From: Fodinibius sp964490705
GTDB taxonomy: Bacteria; Bacteroidota; Rhodothermia; Balneolales; Balneolaceae
DNA: 64,000 nt
NCBI GenBank assembly: GCA_964490705.1
Contig: CAZBCG010000012.1
Span: 1 to 64,000 of the forward strand
Reading direction: 5' to 3'
Within the stretch, counting starts at the first letter, position 1. Each line of letters begins with the position of its first letter. The translations under genes and the position numbers were made by a program. Positions 16,054-23,374 of this stretch are shown here, piece by piece. Under the pieces are notes generated by a model. The model was not told the origin of the DNA. It did not search any database and worked only from the letters and a program-made list of their open reading frames with translations.

Positions 16054-17082
16054 ATGGAATACAAAAATTATTACGACATATTGGGCGTCAGCAAGAATGC
16101 CTCTCAGGATGAAATAAAGAAGGCGTACCGCAAGAAAGCGGCTAAATTTCATCCGGATAAAAACCCTGATGATCCTTCTGCCGAGGACAAATTCAAAGAA
16201 GTCGGTGAAGCATACGAGGTCCTCAAAGATCCTGAAAAACGCAAGCTTTATGACAAGGTTGGCAAAGACTGGAAAAAATATCAGCGAGCGGGTGGCAGTG
16301 CCGATGGTTTTAACTGGTCGGATTATGCTCGTCAAAATCGTGGTGGTGGCTATAGCGGCCAACGCAGTTACCAAACCGGCTTTGACATCAATGACCTTTT
16401 TGGTGGCGGAGCTGCTGGTCGCGGTACTGGGCAAAGTCAAGGTCAAGGTGGTTTTTCCAGCTTTTTCGAAACTATTTTCGGCGGAGGTCGCAATCCATTT
16501 GAACAGACCCAACAGCAGCGCACACAGGGACGTCGATATCAAAGTAATGCTCGTCAACGACAGCGAAGTGCCAAGCAGGATCTTAAGGCCGAAGTAACTA
16601 TCTCGCTGCAAGAAGCTTACGAGGGAACCAGCCGTACCTTACGCGTGGGCGGCGAAAAAATGAAGGTTAAAATTCCGGCCGGTATCGAAGATGAGCAGCG
16701 ACTTAAGCTACAGGGAAAAGGATCCACAAAAGCCCCTGGCGGTGCACGCGGTGATCTTTATCTGAAAGTACTCATTGACATGCCCGAAGGATATGAGCGC
16801 AAGGGCAACAATATTTATTATGATCACCCAGTGGATCTCTATACGGCTGTATTGGGCGGAGAAACTGTAGTTGATACGCTAAGTGGAAAAGCAAAAATCA
16901 ACATTCCCGCTGGTACATCGAGCGGCAAGCTGTTTCGATTAAACGGAATGGGCATGCCAGAATTTCGAAATCCATCCATCAAAGGAGATTTACTTGTGCG
17001 CATGCAGATCAACGTGCCGGAGAAGCTTTCGGTCGAGGAAAAGAAACTTTTTAAGAAATTGGCAAAAAGTGAATCCGGCTAA
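16054..17082 (+). CDS. cbpA: J-domain co-chaperone, CbpA type
   Basis: 342 aa. J domain at 1-70 with His33-Pro34-Asp35, which stimulates DnaK ATPase. A G/F-rich linker (about 85-150) and a Q/R-rich stretch follow, then the two beta-sandwich substrate domains of class II J proteins (AEVTISLQEAYEGTSRTLRV to the end). The zinc-finger repeats of DnaJ (CxxCxGxG) are absent, so this is CbpA/DnaJ class B and not the main DnaJ. Its stop codon overlaps, tail to tail, the stop of the DUF2784 gene on the other strand. In the stress-gene run with hsp20 and htrA. Confidence 0.93.
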   Translation: MEYKNYYDILGVSKNASQDEIKKAYRKKAAKFHPDKNPDDPSAEDKFKEVGEAYEVLKDPEKRKLYDKVGKDWKKYQRAGGSADGFNWSDYARQNRGGGYSGQRSYQTGFDINDLFGGGAAGRGTGQSQGQGGFSSFFETIFGGGRNPFEQTQQQRTQGRRYQSNARQRQRSAKQDLKAEVTISLQEAYEGTSRTLRVGGEKMKVKIPAGIEDEQRLKLQGKGSTKAPGGARGDLYLKVLIDMPEGYERKGNNIYYDHPVDLYTAVLGGETVVDTLSGKAKINIPAGTSSGKLFRLNGMGMPEFRNPSIKGDLLVRMQINVPEKLSVEEKKLFKKLAKSESG

Positions 17083-17459
17083 GAAACAATGCTTTTTTTG
17101 TGAAAGTCTTTGAAATTAAAGTATAGGGAAATAAGCAAGGCTCCGAAAAAACCGATAGCGGTTCCAAGATCTACTACCGTAGCACTCAGATCGATACCGG
17201 TCAGCTGATGTATCAAAAATTTGATGTAGGAGTTAGGCATATCGGCATATCCCAGCTCCCGGCGAACCATCCAATGCCAATGCGTGCAAGGGCAATAACC
17301 AAATCCGTACCACACGCCCAGCCCAAACCATGAGCCGGCGGTTAGCAACAGGGTAGCCAAATTCCAGCGGCGGGTAGCCCGCCAGATCCATCCCAACAGG
17401 TTAAACAGGATGAACCCGGTGTGAAAGATCATAAATCCGATATCTAGCAGTACAAACAT
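17079..17459 (-). CDS. DUF2784 membrane protein
   Basis: 126 aa with about four membrane helices. The conserved core of the family is visible: GFILFNLLGWIWR, LTAGSWFGLGVWYGFGYCPCTHWHW with the C-P-C-T-x-W-H-W box, and a final helix before a basic tail. Function unknown; the invariant cysteines, tryptophans and histidine suggest a metal or redox role, which is inference only. Its TAG shares bases 17079-17081 with the end of cbpA, so the two convergent genes have no spacer or room for a terminator between them. Confidence 0.85.
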   Translation of the reverse strand: MFVLLDIGFMIFHTGFILFNLLGWIWRATRRWNLATLLLTAGSWFGLGVWYGFGYCPCTHWHWMVRRELGYADMPNSYIKFLIHQLTGIDLSATVVDLGTAIGFFGALLISLYFNFKDFHKKSIVS

Positions 17460-17559
17460 GTGATCGCCAGACTATTAAAATGATAAAAGCATTTACCTTT
17501 TTGCTAAAAAGTAGTGATATTCTTCTCCGAGTAAAATCATCAACACAATCCCTTTTGCT

Positions 17560-18336
17560 ATGTTCATCATTTGCCTGCTTTCTATGCTACTTCTCATTCC
17601 CGGCACAGATCATGATAAAAAAATATGGGGACAAAACGGCCATCGTATCGTAGGTGATATTGCTGCTGATTACCTTTCGCCCGAAGCCCGGAAAGAGATC
17701 GACCGCGTGCTCGGTCACGAATCAATGGCTATTGCCAGCACCTGGATGGATAAAATAAAGTCTGATCCCGCTTACGATCACACCCACGATTGGCACTGGG
17801 TCACCATTCCCGATGGAATGACCTATGAGGAAACAGAAAAGAATTCCAATGGCGATCTGATCAATTCCATTCGAACCTTTATTGAGGAACTCAAAAGTGG
17901 GAGCTTATCCGCTGAGGAAGAAAAGAAAAAACTAAAAATGCTTATCCATCTTGTCGGGGATATCCATCAGCCGCTGCATGTGGGCAATGGCAAAGATCGT
18001 GGCGGCAATGCCACCGAGGTTGAGTGGTTTTATGAGGATTCAAATCTGCATCGCGTGTGGGACAGTGAGATGATCGACGATACACAATTGAGCTATACCG
18101 AATTCTCTGCTGCGATAAATCATCCCTCCGACCAACAGATTGAGAATTGGCAAAACACAGACGTTCTCGACTGGGCCAATGAGGCCATGGAACTGCGCGA
18201 TCAAGTATATGATTTACCCGACGACCGTCAAATTGGCTATGAATATCAGTATAAAAATCGGGATCTGCTGGATCGCCAACTGCTAAAAGGTGGTGTACGA
18301 TTGGCGGGCGTGCTAAATGAAATTTATGCAGAATAG
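17560..18336 (+). CDS. S1/P1-type nuclease
   Basis: 258 aa. Signal peptide 1-22, and the mature protein begins at Trp23, as required in this family because the N-terminal Trp amino group binds zinc. The whole trinuclear zinc site can be placed: Trp23, His28, Asp64, His79, His130, Asp134, His140, His164 and Asp168, with spacings identical to P1 nuclease in the second half. Single-strand-specific nuclease/3-prime-nucleotidase, here secreted or periplasmic, probably for phosphate or nucleoside scavenging. Secreted enzymes of this type would work alongside a phosphatase such as PafA (33108), though the two are not linked. Confidence 0.93.
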   Translation: MFIICLLSMLLLIPGTDHDKKIWGQNGHRIVGDIAADYLSPEARKEIDRVLGHESMAIASTWMDKIKSDPAYDHTHDWHWVTIPDGMTYEETEKNSNGDLINSIRTFIEELKSGSLSAEEEKKKLKMLIHLVGDIHQPLHVGNGKDRGGNATEVEWFYEDSNLHRVWDSEMIDDTQLSYTEFSAAINHPSDQQIENWQNTDVLDWANEAMELRDQVYDLPDDRQIGYEYQYKNRDLLDRQLLKGGVRLAGVLNEIYAE

Positions 18337-18352
18337 TTTTCAGTTAAACTAT

Positions 18353-18376
18353 AAGGACGCGGCGTGCCGTGTCCTT
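18353..18376 (+). terminator. GC-rich hairpin after the nuclease gene
   Basis: AAGGACGCGGC, GT, GCCGTGTCCTT: eleven-base arms with one G-T pair, 17 bases after the stop. The T tract (seven Ts) comes 12 bases later, so termination may be weak or rho-assisted. Confidence 0.5.
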
Positions 18377-18400
18377 GCATCTATATACTTTTTTTCTGCT

Positions 18401-18424
18401 CTTTCAAGCGTCCACGTTTGAAAG
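18401..18424. repeat. Palindromic repeat with GCGTCCACG core, copy 1
   Basis: CTTTCAAGCG, TCCA, CGTTTGAAAG: ten-base arms with one G-T pair. The same element, in the other loop orientation and perfect, is at 33002-33025; a shorter relative with the same core is 22 bases downstream. Confidence 0.7.
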
Positions 18425-18445
18425 ATAAAATAGGCAATTGAAGTA

Positions 18446-18463
18446 ATTAGCGTGGACGCTAAT
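18446..18463. repeat. Palindromic repeat with GCGTGGACGC core, copy 2
   Basis: ATTAGCG, TGGA, CGCTAAT: perfect seven-base arms. It shares the GCG-TGGA-CGC core with the elements at 18401 and 33002 but has different outer arms. Another hairpin, AGCTGG with CCAGCT (18468-18486), follows directly. Confidence 0.65.
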
Positions 18464-18511
18464 CACAGCTGGCTGTCAACCAGCTTATATACGTGATCCG
18501 CCTATAAACCA

Positions 18512-19048
18512 TCAGCTAAATACTTCTTCCATCACATCTTCGTGAACGGCAATATCTCCCTCGCTCCAAAGTACAAAACGAACAAGTGAGACATATTCCA
18601 GTTCATTAACTTTATCCTGAACTGTTTGAAAAGCAACGCGCGCAGCATCTTTCATCGGATATCCAAATGCCCCGGTTGAAATCGCCGGAAATGCAACGCC
18701 CTCGATCTGGTGATCTTCGGCAAGATCCAGTGCATTCAAATAACAGTTGGCAAGTAATTTATCCTCCGGTTTGTCCCTTCCATAGACCGGCCCTAAGCAG
18801 TGAATAATATAGTCATTCGGCAAATTATGTCCGCCCGAAATAACCGCTTCGCCCGGCTCTATGGGCGCCATCGATCGCGTTTCTTCCGTAAGTTCAGGTC
18901 CGGCTGCCCGGTGAATCGCACCCGCTACTCCACCGCCAATTCGCAGCTCCGCATTCGCGGCATTTACTACCGCCTCCACATCCGGCTGATTAGCAATATC
19001 TCCTCGCTTTATCTCAATTGTTATACCTGATTGCTTTGTTTCTCTCAT
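18512..19048 (-). CDS. Macro-domain ADP-ribose hydrolase (MacroD/YmdB-like)
   Basis: 178 aa, a single macro domain. Binding and catalytic signatures: GDIANQPDVEAVVNAANAEL, then GGGVAGAIHRAAG, and the diphosphate loop PAISTGAFGYP. These are MacroD-type features; such enzymes remove ADP-ribose from proteins or deacetylate O-acetyl-ADP-ribose. No ADP-ribosyltransferase, sirtuin or toxin gene is adjacent, so the substrate is unknown. It stands alone on the minus strand between the nuclease and clpB. Confidence 0.93.
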   Translation of the reverse strand: MRETKQSGITIEIKRGDIANQPDVEAVVNAANAELRIGGGVAGAIHRAAGPELTEETRSMAPIEPGEAVISGGHNLPNDYIIHCLGPVYGRDKPEDKLLANCYLNALDLAEDHQIEGVAFPAISTGAFGYPMKDAARVAFQTVQDKVNELEYVSLVRFVLWSEGDIAVHEDVMEEVFS

Positions 19049-19336
19049 AGTCCTCTTACTCTATTCTTGTTTACTTGTTCAAAAACACGAAATGCATAAC
19101 TCAAATTCAACAAGTACTCCAATCACATAACGTACTGACAGCCAACTGTCAAACAGACTCCATATCAATTCTAAATGGCAGTTTTCCTACCATAATTACA
19201 GTTCCCGGCCAAAAGCATCCTATTAAAGCACAACAACACTGTAATTTAGACATATTTTGGGATTCGGTACGGTATTGGCTTCTATAATAGTGAAACAAAC
19301 AAAAAAGAAATTCTCACTAAGTAACTATTACCTGTT

Positions 19337-21970
19337 ATGAACTTGGATAAACTTACACTCAAAGCGCAGGAGGCTGTTCAGGCAGCGGTAGATCTGGCCT
19401 CCAGCAATAACCACCAGGCGGTGAGCCCCACGCACTTGCTGATGGCGTTTCTGTCAGATTCCGACAACGTTATCAACACGATTTTAAATAAACTCGGCGT
19501 GCGGATTCCGCAACTGAAAACCGAACTTGAGCAGCGTATCGACAAGCTGCCGGTTGTAAAAGGGGCTTCGGTTTCGGGCCAATATCTGTCAAATGATTCA
19601 AAGGAAGTTTTTGACAACGCTCAGAAGTCGGCCAACAACTTAGGCGATGAATACATCAGCTCCGAGCACGTGCTTATCGGGATGCTGGAATCCAAAAGCG
19701 AGGCCGGCAACCTTTTGAAAGAAAATGGCGTCAAAAAGAACGATGTACTCAAAGTGCTTGAAGACGTACGCGGATCACAGAAAGTGGACGATCCCAATGC
19801 CGAAAGTCGCTACAACGCCCTCAAAAAATATGGGCGCGATCTAAACGAGCAGGCCGAAAAAAACAAGCTTGATCCGGTAATCGGACGCGACCAGGAAATC
19901 CGCCGTATCATGCAGATCTTATCCCGCAGGACTAAAAACAATCCCGTTCTGATTGGGGAAGCCGGTGTTGGAAAAACGGCCATTGCCGAGGGACTGGCCT
20001 TGCGTATCAACAAGGGCGACGTGCCCGAAAGCCTTAAAACAAAGCGCATTGTGGCCCTCGATATGGGCGCCCTGATGGCCGGTACTAAATTCCGTGGTGA
20101 GTTCGAGGAACGACTCAAAGCCATCGTCAATGAAGTTAATGATTCCGACGGCGAAATCATTCTCTTTATTGATGAGATTCACACTCTTGTAGGCGCTGGT
20201 GCCACTGAAGGCGCTATGGACGCCGCCAACATCCTGAAGCCGTCGCTGGCCCGTGGTGAGCTCCACGCCATAGGTGCTACCACGCTGGATGAATACCGCA
20301 AGCATATCGAGAAAGATCGGGCACTCGAGCGGCGTATGCAAAAAGTGTTGATCAATGAACCCTCGGTTGAAGATACGGTTTCTATCTTGCGCGGACTGCA
20401 AGAACGATACGAACTCCATCACGGGGTAAAAATCCGCGACGAAGCATTGGTTGCTGCCGCTGAACTTTCTCATCGTTATATCAGCGAGCGGTTCCTCCCG
20501 GATAAGGCAATTGATCTGATTGACGAAGCAGCTTCTCGCTTACGACTGGAAATTGACTCCATGCCCGAAGAGCTTGATCAAGTAGAGCGACAAATTCGTC
20601 AGCTCGAAATTGAACGCGAGGGACTCAAGCGCGATCAGAATGAAGAAAAAATTGAAAATATAGAAAAGGAGCTCGCTGATCTTGAGGAAAAGCGCAGCAC
20701 TATGCGTAACCAGTGGGATACCGAACGGGATCTCATCAAAAAAACGCGCGACCTGAAGCAAGCCATTGAAACAGCTCGCAATGAAGCTGAAAAAGCCGAA
20801 CGCGAAGGCAAATATGAAAAGGTGGCAGAGCTGCGCTATGGCACCATCAATCAGCTGGAAAAAGACCTGGAAGAAACCCAGGAAAAGCTCGAAGAAGTGC
20901 AAGAAGGCCGCGCCATGCTGAAAGAGGAAGTCGAATACGAAGATATTGCCGATATCGTCTCACGTTGGACCGGTATCCCGGTGCGCAAGATGCTGCAAAG
21001 TGAACGTGAAAAATTAGTTCATCTCGAAGAAGAGCTACACAAGCGTGTCGTCGGACAAGATCCCGCCGTGGAAACAGTATCGAATGCGGTACGACGTTCC
21101 CGGGCCGGACTGCAGGATGCCCAGCGTCCCATTGGCTCGTTCTTCTTCCTCGGATCAACCGGTGTCGGTAAAACTGAGCTTGCCCGATCACTGGCCGACT
21201 TCCTCTTTAACGACGAAGATGCCATGGTTCGCATAGACATGAGCGAGTACATGGAGCGTCACAGCGTAAGTCGACTGGTCGGTGCTCCTCCCGGCTATGT
21301 AGGATACGACGAGGGCGGTCAGCTTACCGAAGCAGTACGACGAAAACCGTACTCGGTCATACTTTTAGATGAAATCGAAAAAGCACATGCTGATGTGTTT
21401 AATATGTTGCTACAAGTACTCGATGAAGGCCGATTAACCGACAACAAAGGCGTTACGGTCGATTTTACGAATACTATTATCATCATGACCAGCAACATCG
21501 GCTCGCACCTGATTTCGGATAAAATTGAAGAAACGGGCGGCGAATTTACGGATGAAGTGTACAGCAAGTTGCAAGACAAGCTGATGGATCAGTTGAAGAA
21601 GCAAATTCGTCCGGAATTCTTAAACCGTGTGGATGATATCATCGTCTTCCATCCGCTGGAGAAAGAGCACATCCGCGAAATTGTGGATATCCAGCTGCAG
21701 CGTGTGCACAAGATGCTCGACAAGAAAGACATCACCCTGTCGGTTTCTGATAACGTCAAAGACTGGCTGGCCGAACGGGGATACGATCCCGTCTACGGAG
21801 CACGTCCGCTCAAGCGGCTTATCCAGACGAAAATTATTGATAAGCTGGCTACTGAGCTGATTAAGCGCGAAGAAGAAACCGAAACGCATTTTGAAGCGAC
21901 TATCAGCAAAGACGGTGAAAGCATCGAATTTGCGGAAGTCTATGATGATGCTGAAGCTTGGGCGGGATAG
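19337..21970 (+). CDS. clpB: ATP-dependent disaggregase ClpB
   Basis: 877 aa. Hexameric AAA+ machine that pulls proteins out of aggregates together with DnaK. Clp N-domain repeats at 1-145; NBD1 with GEAGVGKTAIAEGLA; a coiled-coil M domain (about 410-530, rich in E/K/R/Q) that separates ClpB from ClpA/ClpC; NBD2 with GSTGVGKTELARSLA and the ILLDEIEKAH Walker B; and a C-terminal D2-small domain. There is no ClpP-binding IGF loop. The 288 bp upstream contain no gene and no CIRCE box; I could not define a heat-shock promoter. It ends in a heptad-built hairpin shared with the convergent M29 gene. Confidence 0.98.
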   Translation: MNLDKLTLKAQEAVQAAVDLASSNNHQAVSPTHLLMAFLSDSDNVINTILNKLGVRIPQLKTELEQRIDKLPVVKGASVSGQYLSNDSKEVFDNAQKSANNLGDEYISSEHVLIGMLESKSEAGNLLKENGVKKNDVLKVLEDVRGSQKVDDPNAESRYNALKKYGRDLNEQAEKNKLDPVIGRDQEIRRIMQILSRRTKNNPVLIGEAGVGKTAIAEGLALRINKGDVPESLKTKRIVALDMGALMAGTKFRGEFEERLKAIVNEVNDSDGEIILFIDEIHTLVGAGATEGAMDAANILKPSLARGELHAIGATTLDEYRKHIEKDRALERRMQKVLINEPSVEDTVSILRGLQERYELHHGVKIRDEALVAAAELSHRYISERFLPDKAIDLIDEAASRLRLEIDSMPEELDQVERQIRQLEIEREGLKRDQNEEKIENIEKELADLEEKRSTMRNQWDTERDLIKKTRDLKQAIETARNEAEKAEREGKYEKVAELRYGTINQLEKDLEETQEKLEEVQEGRAMLKEEVEYEDIADIVSRWTGIPVRKMLQSEREKLVHLEEELHKRVVGQDPAVETVSNAVRRSRAGLQDAQRPIGSFFFLGSTGVGKTELARSLADFLFNDEDAMVRIDMSEYMERHSVSRLVGAPPGYVGYDEGGQLTEAVRRKPYSVILLDEIEKAHADVFNMLLQVLDEGRLTDNKGVTVDFTNTIIIMTSNIGSHLISDKIEETGGEFTDEVYSKLQDKLMDQLKKQIRPEFLNRVDDIIVFHPLEKEHIREIVDIQLQRVHKMLDKKDITLSVSDNVKDWLAERGYDPVYGARPLKRLIQTKIIDKLATELIKREEETETHFEATISKDGESIEFAEVYDDAEAWAG

Positions 21971-21971
21971 G

Positions 21972-22035
21972 ACAGTTGACAGTTAGCAGTAGGCAGTGAT
22001 CAAAAATTCACTGCCTTCCGCCAACTGCTTACTGT
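21972..22035. terminator. Bidirectional hairpin made of 7-base repeats between clpB and the M29 peptidase gene
   Basis: Left heptads ACAGTTG, ACAGTTA, GCAGTAG, GCAGTGA; eight-base loop; right heptads TCACTGC, CTTCCGC, CAACTGC, TTACTGT. The right side is the reverse complement of a second heptad array, so the transcript folds in both directions. The last heptad contains the TAA stop of the M29 gene (22029-22031), so the repeat has become part of that gene's end. Confidence 0.65.
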
Positions 22036-23132
22036 AAAAGATTCTCGGGATTTAGCCCCTTCAAATCATCGGTAACAAATTTGCGCCCCTCGCGGATTTT
22101 TTCGCCATCGAGATACACATCTGCTCCGATGCACACGAGGTCCCAGTGGATGTTACTTTCGTTGCCGTTAGGAGCAATTTCGTAATCATTGCCAAGCGTC
22201 AGATGATTGGAACCGTATATTTTTTCATCAAAAAGAATATCATACATCGGTTCGTCGATAATGGGATTCAATCCAAAGCTGAATTCCCCGAACTGACGTG
22301 CCCCGGCATCGGTATCCAGAATTTCTTCGAGCGCTTCGTTGTTGGAGGCATCCGAATCGACCACCACGCCATCGCGGACTTCCAGCTTCACATATTCAAA
22401 CGGCTTGCCCTGATATACCGACGGCGAATACGTAATATGTCCATTTACCGATGACAGAATAGGCGACGAAAAAAGCTCTCCATCCGGAATATTGCGCTTG
22501 CCAAAACATGGAATCCACGTCTGTCCTTTGACCGAAAACTCAATATCCGTACCCTCTCCCTCAAGGCGAATCATATCGGTTTCTTCGAGTCGATCCTGAA
22601 GCGGCTTCATCGCTTCAGCCAGCTCGGTGTAATCCAGCAGGCAAGCCTTGTAATAAAATTCCCGGAATCGCTGCGTCGGCATTTTGGCATTCATCGCAAA
22701 CGCCTCCGACGGATAGCGCAGCACCACCCAGTTGGTATTGTTGACGCGCTCTTTGTAGTGCACCGGATCCACAAAATGATCGGCATAGGCTTTGTTGGCT
22801 TCCTTGCTGACATCCGCCTGTTCGTAAATATTCAACGCTGCTCGAATCCCCACAAAAGCATCCATCTTTTTCATCAGCGGCAACTGATCATTTTCGGCCT
22901 GATTTTTCCAGAATTCTTTGTCGCCGGTTTCCACAAGCAGGCGCCGAATTTCAGTATCTTCAATCTGTACAAAAGGATTGGTATCCATTTCCCGGGCATG
23001 CTCTACCAGCGCTCTAAGCAGTCCAATGCCGTTTAACCCCACCAGCTGGAGCATCACATTTTGCCCTTTTTCCAGCTCACAGCTGAACTCTAAAATTTTC
23101 TTGGCTAATTTGCGGTCTTCGTTTGAATACAT
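22029..23132 (-). CDS. M29-family aminopeptidase
   Basis: 367 aa. Metallo-aminopeptidase of the AmpS/AmpT/PepS family that trims N-terminal residues from peptides in the cytoplasm. Visible family marks: a Rossmann-like N-terminal half; EGEGTDIEFSVKG, which supplies the first metal glutamate; the IPDGELFSSP block with the second; and NESNIHWDLVCIG near the C-terminus with the metal-binding His and Asp. Convergent with clpB, sharing a hairpin. Starts at the ATG at 23132. Confidence 0.93.
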   Translation of the reverse strand: MYSNEDRKLAKKILEFSCELEKGQNVMLQLVGLNGIGLLRALVEHAREMDTNPFVQIEDTEIRRLLVETGDKEFWKNQAENDQLPLMKKMDAFVGIRAALNIYEQADVSKEANKAYADHFVDPVHYKERVNNTNWVVLRYPSEAFAMNAKMPTQRFREFYYKACLLDYTELAEAMKPLQDRLEETDMIRLEGEGTDIEFSVKGQTWIPCFGKRNIPDGELFSSPILSSVNGHITYSPSVYQGKPFEYVKLEVRDGVVVDSDASNNEALEEILDTDAGARQFGEFSFGLNPIIDEPMYDILFDEKIYGSNHLTLGNDYEIAPNGNESNIHWDLVCIGADVYLDGEKIREGRKFVTDDLKGLNPENLLQ

Positions 23133-23230
23133 GGTTTTATCTTTTGAGATATTCTGAAATTAATTGCTCTAAATTATTGCCTATTTCGTGATGCGCACTA
23201 ATTTAATTACAGGGAGTTCAAATTCTTTAA

Positions 23231-23270
23231 CACAAAGTTACACAGAGAATCACAGAGTACCACGAAGGAA
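23231..23270. repeat. Four-unit degenerate 10-bp tandem repeat
   Basis: Units CACAAAGTTA, CACAGAGAAT, CACAGAGTAC, CACGAAGGAA, each beginning CAC and with a purine-rich centre. It lies in the 242-bp spacer between the M29 gene and the end of tamB. I see nothing else in that spacer; no promoter can be assigned with confidence. Confidence 0.6.
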
Positions 23271-23374
23271 TAAAATTAAAGGATCGATCCTGAACGCCAA
23301 GAACCCGTACTACAAGTCCAAGACGACATACAAGATAAATTATAAAAGTACTCAATACTCATAACTCACTACCA

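Noticed and set aside
19075..19287. Plus-strand frame of 70 codons before clpB
   Set aside because: No ribosome site, no recognisable pattern, Cys/Gln/His-rich; the region more likely holds the promoters of clpB and the macro-domain gene.
13600..19336. CIRCE (HrcA) operator before chaperone genes
   Set aside because: No TTAGCACTC-N9-GAGTGCTAA-like sequence lies upstream of hsp20, htrA, cbpA or clpB.
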